Shown here piece by piece: positions 17,403 to 25,931 of a stretch of 64,000 nucleotides of DNA. Position numbers and translations under genes: made by a program. The stretch is taken from contig JADJIH010000020.1 of NCBI GenBank assembly GCA_016707115.1, positions 1 through 64,000 of the forward strand, read 5' to 3'. Within the stretch, counting starts at the first letter, position 1. Each line of letters begins with the position of its first letter. This DNA is from Ignavibacteriales bacterium (GTDB lineage: Bacteria; Bacteroidota; Ignavibacteria; Ignavibacteriales; Ignavibacteriaceae). A model generated the notes under the pieces. The model was not told the DNA's origin, searched no databases, and was given only the letters and a program-made list of their open reading frames with translations.

Positions 17403-19109
17403 TTATTTATTTAAAATTAATTGCTTTGCACTTTCAATGCTTGCTTTACTTAGTTCTTCGCCGCTTATAAGTTTTGCAACTTCATTAATGCGTTCATTGT
17501 CAGAAAGTTTTTTTATAGAACTTACAGCACGATTATCAACCTGTTTTTTCTCAACCGCAAAATGATTATTTGCCATTCCAGCTATTTGAGGGAGATGAGT
17601 GATTGAAATTATTTGATGAAAAGATGCAAGATCCTTTAAAGCAGCGCCAACTTTTTGTGCAATTCTTCCGCTTACTCCGGTATCAATTTCATCAAAGATT
17701 AATAAAGGAAGTTTATCTGATTTAGCAAGTATTGTTTTTAGTGAAAGCATTATACGCGATACCTCTCCACCAGAAGCGACTTTAGTCAGCGGCTTTACAT
17801 CTTCACCTGCGTTTGTAGAGATATAAAATTCTACTTCATCAATTCCTGTTTCTGTACAGATATAGTTTTTATTTTTTACAATCGCAGAATGATTGTCATT
17901 TTTGTCAGATTCATTCTGTTCGATATTAACTTTAAATATTGCATCGGGAATACCAAGTTGTGCTAAGACTTTTTTTACTTCACTTTCAACCTTTACTGCA
18001 TATTTTTTTCTGGATGCGGAAAGTTTTTCAGCCTCTTCTCCTGCTGATTTTCTTAAACTGTTAATTTCTTTAATCAGATTATTTATAGCTGCAGAAAAAT
18101 TATCAGCAAGCTCAAACTCATTTCCAATCTTTTCCCGATGCTCAATAATTTTTGCAATTGAACCGCCATATTTTTTCTTCAAAAGATTTAATGAACCAAG
18201 TCGTTCCCGTTTGTTTTCTATTTCTTTTGGATCAACATCAATTCTGGATTTGTAGCTGCGAAGAGAATTTGCAAGTTCTTTAACAACAGCCAAAGCAGAA
18301 TCACATTCACCTTCCGATTCTAAAAAGGATTTATCAATGTTTGCAAGCTGATTTAATTTATGTTTTGTCTCACCAAGCAAATCAATTACAGAAGGTTCGC
18401 CATCATAAAGTTTATTATAAACATCGTCTGTTAACTCAAGAAGTTTTTCAGAATTTTCAAGAATGTTTAACTCATTATTTATCAGTTCATCTTCATCCGG
18501 CAGGGGATTTATATTATCAATCTCTTTTATCTGGAAACCGTAGATCTCTTTTTTCTCTTTTAACGATTCTTCTTTGGATTTTAATTCTCTTAACTCGTTT
18601 TGTTTGCAGTTTAATTCTTTATATACACTTTTATAATCTTCCAGTAGTTTGTGGTTATTGGCAAACTCATCTAAAAATTCAATGTGAGTTTCGGTACGCA
18701 GTAATGATTGATGCTCATGCTGACCGTGTAAATCCACAAGTAAATCGCCGAGTTCTTTAATAATATTTAATGAAACAGGGGAATCATTAACAAAACATCT
18801 GTTTGATCCTTTAAGTGATATTTCTCTGCGGATAATTAATTCCGGCTGGAATTCAATCTCATTTTCTTCAAGCAGTGATTTTACTTTTTTATTCAGCTCA
18901 ACATCAAAAATTCCTTCTACAAAAGATTTTTGCGCACCTTTACGCACAACTTCTGTAGATGCGCGTTCACCAAGCAGCAAACTCATTGCATCAATTAAAA
19001 TTGATTTACCTGCACCCGTTTCACCTGTAATAATATTAAGTCCTTTTCCAAACTCAACATTAATATGATCTATAAGTGCGTAATCTTTTATTTCTAAACT
19101 TTTAATCAT
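17403..19109 (-). CDS. recN: DNA repair protein RecN
   Basis: A protein of 568 residues, the normal RecN length. It is an SMC-like ATPase: Walker A GETGAGKS near residue 30, the RecN hallmark DLHGQHEHQSLL (about 128-140), a coiled-coil middle (about 150-360), then a KVASGGEVSRIMLSLK signature and Walker B LLIFDEIDTGVSG. RecN gathers or tethers broken DNA ends for RecA-dependent repair. Its start lies 161 bases from the divergent peptidase gene. No LexA-type operator is obvious upstream. Confidence 0.95.
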   Translation of the reverse strand: MIKSLEIKDYALIDHINVEFGKGLNIITGETGAGKSILIDAMSLLLGERASTEVVRKGAQKSFVEGIFDVELNKKVKSLLEENEIEFQPELIIRREISLKGSNRCFVNDSPVSLNIIKELGDLLVDLHGQHEHQSLLRTETHIEFLDEFANNHKLLEDYKSVYKELNCKQNELRELKSKEESLKEKKEIYGFQIKEIDNINPLPDEDELINNELNILENSEKLLELTDDVYNKLYDGEPSVIDLLGETKHKLNQLANIDKSFLESEGECDSALAVVKELANSLRSYKSRIDVDPKEIENKRERLGSLNLLKKKYGGSIAKIIEHREKIGNEFELADNFSAAINNLIKEINSLRKSAGEEAEKLSASRKKYAVKVESEVKKVLAQLGIPDAIFKVNIEQNESDKNDNHSAIVKNKNYICTETGIDEVEFYISTNAGEDVKPLTKVASGGEVSRIMLSLKTILAKSDKLPLLIFDEIDTGVSGRIAQKVGAALKDLASFHQIISITHLPQIAGMANNHFAVEKKQVDNRAVSSIKKLSDNERINEVAKLISGEELSKASIESAKQLILNK

Positions 19110-19270
19110 AATTAAAATTACTGTTTAATTAAAAATAATCCGATTTATAGGCAACTTCAAAAACAAAGATATCATAAATATTTTATTGTTAACCAGAATG
19201 CATTATTTTTAAAGAGCATCTTTTTAAACACTTGGGTAACAATAGTGTGTTAAACGGCAAGGGAGAAAAT

Positions 19271-21577
19271 ATGAAAAATCATTCCATCCTTATCCTACCT
19301 TTTATTTTAGTTCTAAATTGTCTTTGTCTTTCGCAAGATCAGAATACAAATCAGGAATATCAAAACATATTAAAAGAAATTGAAAACGTTCAGCCTTTAT
19401 CAGTTGCAGCAGTTCCTGATAGCGGCTTAATAATTCAACAGGATGCTGCAATATTTAAACTGATTAGCGGCGAACTTTTTAGATGCAGTCAAATAGCAGG
19501 TTCAGAACGGTTATTACTATTTAAGGGTAAAGGAAGATTTTCTTTCTCCCCAACTTCCCAAATAGAAAAGGATCATCTGTACAGATTTTATGAGAAGCAT
19601 AGTTTAGATGAGGAATTTTATTATCTCATAATAATGTTCTCTGATCCGGCAAAGTTAAGGCTGCTTGGTGATTTAAAATTTAGTGAACAGTCAAACTTAT
19701 CCTACATTAAAAGAGATTTTCAAAAATTTATTGATTATACCCAAGATTCAGATGCGGGATATTTTGATACTGATTTCATGAGATCATTTCTAAACTATCA
19801 TACCAACTCTCTGTTTTATGCACATATTGGTTTAACGAATGGCGATCCGGTATTTTTTAAAATATCTCCCTATGATAGAGAAGAAGTTTCCTTTCTTAAA
19901 AAGAAGGATACAAAGTTTATAGTCAGTTCTGATTATCAGGAAGTAATCAGCAGCTATTCACTGCCAAAGCCGAATGATAAGGATAAAAGCTTTAAGGAAG
20001 ATGTTATAAAAATTAATAACTACAATATCATCTCTAAAATTGAGGATAACCTGGATTTTAGTGCTAAATGTGAAATTAACTATGAGAGAAAATATACTAA
20101 CAGTAACTGGATAAAATTCTCACTCTATTATGATCTTATTGTGGACTCTGTTTTATTAAATGACCAGCGTACTTTTGATTATTACCGAGGTGAAGAAAAT
20201 TATGAACTCTGGATAAAGTTAAATTCGCTTTCTGCTGATGATAAAATTACAGTTTATTATAAAGGTGATTTATTAGAAAAAGACGAGCTTAGTTGGATAT
20301 CGATTAAATCACCCAATTATTGGTTTCCAAAATATTCTAATCCACAGGATGCGATGTGCGATTTAACTTTTATATATCCTGCAAAGTACAAACTTGTAAG
20401 TATAGGAAAAAAAGAATCTGAAGATGAAACTGACGATTTTATTACTTGCAGGTGGAAATCTATAGAACCTACTCAGCATGTATCTTTTAATATTGGATTC
20501 TTTGAACAATTTGAATTAGAAGATGAAAGCGGAACGAAAGTAAATGTATTTATTTCAAAATCAGGTCATCAAAAACTTGGGAGCGCACTTGCAGAATATG
20601 GTATTCTTTCTGGTGCAGATATGGACGAAAAAATTGCAACAGATGTATTAGCCAGCATTCAATTCTTTAAAGGACTTATAGGGCCAATTCCGCATAATGA
20701 ATTACAGGTTACAGAAATTCCCTATACTCATGGCCAGGCGTTCCCAGGGTTGATCCATCTATCCTTTACTAATTATCAGGGTATAGAGAACGATAAAGGG
20801 GATGAACTTTTTAGAGCGCACGAAGTTGCACATCAATGGTGGGGAATTGGGGTAGATGTTGATTCATATCATGATATGTGGCTTGGAGAGGGTTTTGCAG
20901 AGTACTCTGCTTTATGGTTTGTTCAGGCTGCGTTTAAAGACAATGAAATATTTTTTAAAGTACTTGATAAATGGAAAGATGAAATTTTCGGAAATCGAAA
21001 ATATCTTTTTAGCAATGGACAAGAGGCTGGACCAATTTGGCTTGGTAGACGTACAAATTCTAGTGATACTGAAGGTGATTACGATTTAATAATTTATAAA
21101 AAGGGAGCCTGGGTGCTTCATATGTTAAGAAACATGCTTATAGATCTAAAAACAATGAATGAAGACCCATTTCAAAAAATGATTAAAGAGTATTATAAAA
21201 CTTATTATGGCAAAAAAGCCACGACGACTGATTTTAAAAACATTACAGATAAATACTGTGGGCAGGATATGAGCTGGTTCTTTAAACAATTTGTATATGG
21301 AACAGAAGTACCGACATATAGATTCTCTTACAAATCTGAAAAATCTGCAGAAGGAAAAGTTATTGTAAGCTGCAAAATTATTCAGGAAAATGTATCTGAT
21401 GATTTTAAGATGTACGTACCAATTAGAATAAATTTATCGAACGATAGATTTGCAAGAATGAGAATTGAAGTAAAAGGAAAAGAGACAACAGTCAAACTTC
21501 CACCATTACCGGAAGAACCCGAAGAAATAATTTTTAATGATCTTAACTCGGTTTTATGTGAAGTTGAATATGACTAA
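19271..21577 (+). CDS. M1 family aminopeptidase, exported
   Basis: A protein of 768 residues. I chose the ATG at 19271 rather than the frame opening at 19232 because it follows AAGGGAG by five bases and starts a proper signal peptide (MKNHSILILPF ... CLS). The zinc site is complete: HEVAH at 517-521, 18 residues, then Glu540 in WLGEGFAEY, the exact M1 HEXXH-x18-E spacing. The usual GAMEN exopeptidase motif is replaced around 490 by GQAFPGLIHLS, so substrate binding differs from classic aminopeptidase N. It is probably a periplasmic or surface peptidase. Divergent from recN. Confidence 0.88.
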   Translation: MKNHSILILPFILVLNCLCLSQDQNTNQEYQNILKEIENVQPLSVAAVPDSGLIIQQDAAIFKLISGELFRCSQIAGSERLLLFKGKGRFSFSPTSQIEKDHLYRFYEKHSLDEEFYYLIIMFSDPAKLRLLGDLKFSEQSNLSYIKRDFQKFIDYTQDSDAGYFDTDFMRSFLNYHTNSLFYAHIGLTNGDPVFFKISPYDREEVSFLKKKDTKFIVSSDYQEVISSYSLPKPNDKDKSFKEDVIKINNYNIISKIEDNLDFSAKCEINYERKYTNSNWIKFSLYYDLIVDSVLLNDQRTFDYYRGEENYELWIKLNSLSADDKITVYYKGDLLEKDELSWISIKSPNYWFPKYSNPQDAMCDLTFIYPAKYKLVSIGKKESEDETDDFITCRWKSIEPTQHVSFNIGFFEQFELEDESGTKVNVFISKSGHQKLGSALAEYGILSGADMDEKIATDVLASIQFFKGLIGPIPHNELQVTEIPYTHGQAFPGLIHLSFTNYQGIENDKGDELFRAHEVAHQWWGIGVDVDSYHDMWLGEGFAEYSALWFVQAAFKDNEIFFKVLDKWKDEIFGNRKYLFSNGQEAGPIWLGRRTNSSDTEGDYDLIIYKKGAWVLHMLRNMLIDLKTMNEDPFQKMIKEYYKTYYGKKATTTDFKNITDKYCGQDMSWFFKQFVYGTEVPTYRFSYKSEKSAEGKVIVSCKIIQENVSDDFKMYVPIRINLSNDRFARMRIEVKGKETTVKLPPLPEEPEEIIFNDLNSVLCEVEYD

Positions 21578-21598
21578 AAATTAACTGTTCAGGATTAA

Positions 21599-22867
21599 TT
21601 ATCTGAGCAGAACCATTTTCTTTGATTCAACAAAATCTCCTGTCTGCAAGGTATAGAAATATATTCCTGAGGCTAAATTGTGCATTGTGAATTGTACATT
21701 GTAAATTCCTGCATCTCTATAGTCGTTTACTAAAGTTGTAATTTCATTACCTAGAATATCATAAACCTTAAGTTGCACTCGAGACCCTTCGACTCCGCTC
21801 AGGGTGACATTCGGGATTGTAAAACTAATGGTTGTACTTGGGTTAAACGGATTGGGATAATTTTGTTCTAATTTAAATTCAGTTGGTGTTAAATCTGCAG
21901 CCTGTTCAGCATCGGTAGTAATATTCATATAATCTAAAACTCCTCGCAGGATTGCATTGGCTGTTGAATCATAATTCCCTGAAGTTGAGCAGGATGGTCT
22001 GTATTTATCTTCATAAGTTATAGCCATAATATTTTCACCGTGATTTAACCAGCACCAGCTTTCCGGATACTGCAGTGCTGTGCCCGAAGTCCAGCTTATA
22101 AAATAATTATAAGGTTCAATTGCATTTGGAAAGTAAGTCCTTACTCCGTTTATAAATTCCTGCTGCAATAATGCAAAGTTTGGCGATGTTCCATTTTCAT
22201 GATGATAAACAAAATATCTTGTACATAAAGATGATGAGTGCATATTCAACATAACTTCAATAGGATTTGGCGAAGCCATTAACTGAGTAAACCTAGCTTT
22301 TAATGCTGCAACTTCCGGCTGATGAGGAAATGTATTCCAGTTAGCTTCAAGATCGATGTTGTTTGCATTGCGTCTGGGCAAACCTAAAACAACACCATCG
22401 GGATTGTACATTGGAATAACATAGAACACACAATTTGCTCTTGCTGTTTGTGCAAATTCAGTTTCAGATAAAAGAATTTTAATCATCTCCTCTGTAACAT
22501 AAAATCCTTCTGTTTCCTGCGGATGCGTTCTTGCGTGGATATGAACTGTTCGTTTGCCTGCAACATTATTCGGATCGCTGGATATTGTTAACTGCCATAG
22601 CGGTCTGCCCTGCACACTTAAACCGATGGAATCTATCTTTACATATTCACTCATCCGCCAGAGTTCAAGATCAATTAATAAACTATCATAACTGTAATCC
22701 ATATACTCGGGAGAAATAAATTGACCCAAATCAGAATCATCCATTGGAAAACCGCATTTATCATACTCAACAACTTTTCCGTTAACAATATTTATTTCTT
22801 CCTGAGCATAAGAAACGAATGATAGTAAAAGTAAAAATATCAGAATAGACTTTATTGAAGTGCGCAT
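21599..22867 (-). CDS. Secreted M14-like peptidase with T9SS sorting domain carrying an in-frame repeat
   Basis: A protein of 422 residues with a signal peptide (1-21, SYAQ). The M14 fold is suggested by HARTHPQETEG (zinc His and Glu, about residue 110), IPMYNPDGV, the LPRRNANNIDLEANW block and NMHSSS with the third zinc ligand; the Glu in ITYEDKY probably stands in for the general base. It may be a carboxypeptidase or a deacylase of the same superfamily. The sorting domain is complete, ending KKMVLLR, but contains VTLSGVEGS, coded by a dispersed palindromic repeat (21785-21808), before RVQLKVYDILG. It also holds a seven-base tandem repeat. Confidence 0.85.
   Translation of the reverse strand: MRTSIKSILIFLLLLSFVSYAQEEINIVNGKVVEYDKCGFPMDDSDLGQFISPEYMDYSYDSLLIDLELWRMSEYVKIDSIGLSVQGRPLWQLTISSDPNNVAGKRTVHIHARTHPQETEGFYVTEEMIKILLSETEFAQTARANCVFYVIPMYNPDGVVLGLPRRNANNIDLEANWNTFPHQPEVAALKARFTQLMASPNPIEVMLNMHSSSLCTRYFVYHHENGTSPNFALLQQEFINGVRTYFPNAIEPYNYFISWTSGTALQYPESWCWLNHGENIMAITYEDKYRPSCSTSGNYDSTANAILRGVLDYMNITTDAEQAADLTPTEFKLEQNYPNPFNPSTTISFTIPNVTLSGVEGSRVQLKVYDILGNEITTLVNDYRDAGIYNVQFTMHNLASGIYFYTLQTGDFVESKKMVLLR
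21677..21707. repeat. 7-base tandem repeat (ATTGTnn)4 in a sorting domain
   Basis: Units attgtgc, attgtga, attgtac, attgtaa, then att. On the minus strand they encode QFTMHNL just before ASGIYFYTLQ of the 21599-22867 protein. Confidence 0.8.
21785..21808. repeat. Dispersed palindromic repeat inside a coding sequence
   Basis: The sequence starts CCCTTCGACTCCGCTCAGGG and ends TGAC. It has ACCCT/AGGGT arms and the look of a common intergenic repeat, but here it is read in frame as VTLSGVEGS within the sorting domain of the M14-like protein. Confidence 0.7.
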
Positions 22868-23017
22868 TTTAAACCAATGTTTTTGTTAACTGAAAAATAA
22901 AGAAAGGATTGATGAATTGCAGAATTGATAAAGTATACTTACAATCTAGTAACTAATATAAATTCTCAAATTACTATAGCGTCATTCGCGGCGGATCTCG
23001 AAAAGTATTTCTTTATT

Positions 23018-23089
23018 GTAGGGATCGGACTCCTGTCCGATCCGAACACAAAACAAAGCGCACGGAACGAACGGGAGTTCGTTCCCTAC
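23018..23089. repeat. Composite palindrome GTAGGG...CCCTAC
   Basis: The outer arms GTAGGG (23018-23023) and CCCTAC (23084-23089) enclose two hairpins: GGATCGGAC/GTCCGATCC (23022-23043) and GGAACGAAC/GTTCGTTCC (23064-23085). It lies in the 290-base gap before the broken lipoprotein gene. No gene is seen in that gap. Confidence 0.75.
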
Positions 23090-23162
23090 AAAACACATTT
23101 TTATTCTTAAACCATTTACATAATTTGCAGATGCAAAAACACACAATAGGTTAGCGGGTAAT

Positions 23163-24334
23163 ATGTTGTTTATAAATTATTGCAAAAAAGTTTTAACCGG
23201 ATTTCTTTTCTTCATCTCACTTTTTATAATCTCAATATCTTGTGATTCAACAGAACCGCCAGCTAATATATCTCTTACTCTTAAACTTGAAGATGTTTCC
23301 TGCACAGAAGCGTGGCTGCAATTAACTACAAACAACATACAACTACCAGCAACAATAAATCTTTTAATAAATAATTCCGTAACTCAGACCTTCAGTCTGA
23401 GCACTAATGACTCTGTGCTTTACATAGATTCATTGCTGCCCAACCAAACATATAAACTAATAGCAGCAATGCAGCAATCTAACAATGTAAGCAATGAAGT
23501 GACCGTTACAACAATGGATACCACCAGCCACAACTTTACCTGGCAGACTTTTGAATTTGGGCAGCACAGCAGTAGTACACTTTACGATGTTGCAATTATA
23601 GATGAAAACAACATTTGGGCAGTAGGTGAGATTTATATGAATGATTCGCTTGGTAATCCGGATCCAACTTTTTATAATGTGGTACATTGGGATGGACAAA
23701 GCTGGGAGCTAAAAAGAAAAATTTTATAAGGTGGAATCTGATAAAACAATTTATGCCTTTATCGAAAGCGATATTTGGTTTGCAGGTTATATCATGGGAT
23801 TAGAATGGTAATACAAACAGATAACTATTCCAATTATTTAAGGAATGGGAAATTAAACAAACTCTGGGGCATCAGCAGTAATGATTTATATGCGTTTGGA
23901 AATAATGGAAACATAGCCCATTACAACAATGGCAGCAGTTGGACAAAGATTGAAAGTGGGACAACATTAAATTTAACAGACATAGTGGACAATATTGGAA
24001 AGAAGTTTATTTTTTGCGGATTCATTTACAAACGAAGGCATTTTATTAAAATATAAATCGAGTACGATATCTAATATCGCAAATGGAAAAATAATAGGTT
24101 CAGGTGAAGTATTTAACCCCTTCTTATATGGTGAATTTCAAACCGTCTGTTTAATAGACAACACTTTGTTATTAGGCGGAAATTTCTTGTATCAAAATCA
24201 AATTTAATCGTTGGAATTAGTAAATGTCATTGCCAGAAAATTTTGTCATTGGAAACACAAAAATCCAGAATAATATTGTTGTTACCGTTGGATTTAAAGG
24301 AAATAAAGCGATGATAATGAAGCTGGTAAGATAA
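23163..24334 (+). pseudogene. Broken Ignavibacteria-type lipoprotein with propeller-like repeats
   Basis: The first 188 codons are intact: a signal peptide with lipobox SISC (Cys near residue 27), then CDSTEPP, a fibronectin-like domain and TLYDVAIIDENNIWAVGE. The frame breaks at about 23725 and continues in other frames: KVESDKTIYAFIESDIWFAG (23728-23790), then LWGISSNDLYAFGNNGNIAHY (about 23860-23925), then a C-terminal VIGNTKIQNNIVV stretch ending at the TAA 24332-24334. The intact family is about 390 residues and belongs to an expanded group in Ignavibacteria that is often misnamed glucosyl transferase. At least four frame breaks are visible. Function unknown; a cell-surface propeller is likely. 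Confidence 0.75.
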
Positions 24335-24427
24335 AAACTCTGGAGCGGGCGTCTGGGAGGTAAATCGGATTTACTTGGCGGATAAAGTAGTCCCGTTAAA
24401 TTAAACTTAAGTCACGGAATTATCTAT

Positions 24428-24468
24428 TAAAAATAAAAAAGTGGAGGCCACCTAAAGGTGGTCTCCAC
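24428..24468 (-). terminator. Strong intrinsic terminator
   Basis: The arms GTGGAGGCCACC (24441-24452) and GGTGGTCTCCAC (24457-24468) flank a TAAA loop. On the minus strand the stem is followed by a T-rich run. It sits directly after the stop of the 24475-25554 gene. Confidence 0.85.
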
Positions 24469-24474
24469 ACTTGT

Positions 24475-25554
24475 TTAATACCAAAAATGTAATTGCAGTA
24501 CAAAGGAATCATTCTCAACAGAAGGATCTTCCATAACTAATCTGTACTGGGGTCGTACTTCTATAAAACTGTAAGGATGAAATTCAAAACCAAAAATCAT
24601 TCTGGATACTTCATCAGAATCAACATCTGCATTTCTATCAATTCTATCATATCTAACTACTGCATCAAGTCCGGTTAAAATACCGTAAGCAGCTTCTACC
24701 ATAAGCATATTAGATTTTACATCTGATGAAGAAAGATCATTGGCAATATCATATTCTGCAAGCAGAGAAAATTCATCATAACCAAAACCAAAAAATCCGC
24801 CGTACATATTTGTGTTTAATGTTCCGGTTGCGCCTTCAAGCTTTACTGCCGCATAAGATCCGCCAATCATTAATCCAACTTCACCAAAACGCGGAGTTAA
24901 TTCCAATCGCGCTGTATATGTAGGATCTTTTGTGTAGTTACTTGTTACATCAGAAAGATTGGAACCGGCACTTGCGCTTGCATAAAGCCAGTCTTCAGCA
25001 TAAAAGCCAACTTCAATTCCGGCCTCTCTGTAAAATGGATTAAATATTAATCCCTGCCGTGTATAAGCTGTGTGGTCATCCATTCTAATTCCGTAATTGG
25101 GAGTGTAAACGCCTGCTTTAACATATCCATTACCCGGAAGAATGCTTGCAACACCGTAACCTTCCCAGAGTTCGTTTACAAAATCATATTTGCCAACAAG
25201 ATTTATTTGTTTTGTTAGTGCAAAGTTTGTGTAAAGTGCCGCGGTCATATTCTGGAAATAAGTCCGTTTAATTGATTGTGAATAAATGTACTGTGTTCTG
25301 TAATCAAGCCCGATCGAAATGTTATCAGAAATTTTTGGAGACATAAGAAAATCTTTATCACGTGCAGAAATCATGCTTAAGGTGTTTTTTCCCCAGTGCC
25401 AGCCGTTTTCATTTCTTATCTTTCCTCCGCTTGGATTGTAATGACAATCAGAACATTTATCGCCAAGTTTAACTGAAAATCTTGGCAGTGCCATTAAATC
25501 AAACGAAGCAAAGAACAGCACAAAAAACAAAAACGTAAGAATTGTTTTCTTCAT
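24475..25554 (-). CDS. Outer-membrane barrel with an N-terminal single haem c motif
   Basis: A protein of 359 residues. The signal peptide ends at MALP (about residue 23). Just after it comes one haem-binding motif CSDCH (Cys34, Cys37, His38) in the context CSDCHYNPSGGKIRNENGW. The other 300 residues are an outer-membrane beta-barrel: alternating amphipathic strands, aromatic girdles (GYVKAGVYTPNYGIRM, FGFGYDEFSLLAEYD) and a C-terminal strand LQLHFWY ending in an aromatic residue. A haem at the mouth of a porin-like barrel recalls the Cyc2 layout used in extracellular electron transfer, although the haem context is different. It is a single gene with its own terminator. The class is clear; the electron-transfer role is inference. 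Confidence 0.8.
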   Translation of the reverse strand: MKKTILTFLFFVLFFASFDLMALPRFSVKLGDKCSDCHYNPSGGKIRNENGWHWGKNTLSMISARDKDFLMSPKISDNISIGLDYRTQYIYSQSIKRTYFQNMTAALYTNFALTKQINLVGKYDFVNELWEGYGVASILPGNGYVKAGVYTPNYGIRMDDHTAYTRQGLIFNPFYREAGIEVGFYAEDWLYASASAGSNLSDVTSNYTKDPTYTARLELTPRFGEVGLMIGGSYAAVKLEGATGTLNTNMYGGFFGFGYDEFSLLAEYDIANDLSSSDVKSNMLMVEAAYGILTGLDAVVRYDRIDRNADVDSDEVSRMIFGFEFHPYSFIEVRPQYRLVMEDPSVENDSFVLQLHFWY

Positions 25555-25692
25555 ATTTCTCCTTGGATTGTTTTAGTTATTCTATTGTGAATATTATAAA
25601 TAGTGTTATGACATACAAATATTATTTTTAAAGTTCTGAAGCTATTTTATTAAGTGCAGTTTGAAGCGAAATAGTGACAAGATTATTTAAGG

Positions 25693-25817
25693 GTCTGTTG
25701 CTTAACCTTTTTATAGTCATTTCGAAGGAGTCTTCGACTGAGAAATCTTTCAACTATACAACATAAAAGATTTCTCCCTTCGGTCGAAATGACGTTGAAT
25801 AGAATTATGCAACAGAC
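25693..25817. repeat. Nested palindromes: GTCTGTTGC...GCAACAGAC around GTCATTTCG...CGAAATGAC
   Basis: The outer arms GTCTGTTGC (25693-25701) and GCAACAGAC (25809-25817) surround an inner palindrome 25716-25793 that is closely related to 14554-14628. It looks like one repeat inserted in the loop of another. Confidence 0.75.
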
Positions 25818-25848
25818 TCTTCAGCAGGCAGTTTACAAGTGCTAACAA

Positions 25849-25924
25849 GTCATTGCGAATCCCGTGGGGATAAAGCAGTTTGGATTTGAGGGGATTGCTT
25901 CGTCATTTCATTCCTCGCAATGAC
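25849..25924. repeat. Palindromic repeat GTCATTGCGA...TCGCAATGAC
   Basis: Terminal inverted arms GTCATTGCGA (25849-25858) and TCGCAATGAC (25915-25924) enclose a GGGGATTGCTTCGTC core. It resembles a repeat known from many bacterial genomes. It lies just after the stop of the 25932-30605 gene. Confidence 0.75.
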
Positions 25925-25931
25925 AAAAAAA

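Larger units (their letters stand above)
25555..25931. other. Gene-free gap packed with palindromic repeats
   Basis: There is no gene in this 377-base gap. It holds a nested palindrome (25693-25817) and a GTCATTGCGA...TCGCAATGAC element (25849-25924), which lies close to the stop of the giant lamin-tail gene. Its left part must hold no more than the end of the 24475-25554 gene's upstream region. Confidence 0.7.

Noticed and set aside
17893..18255. Open frame of 120 codons antisense to recN
   Set aside because: It is a shadow of recN: no ribosome site, low complexity in Ser and Phe, and recN is clearly the coding strand.
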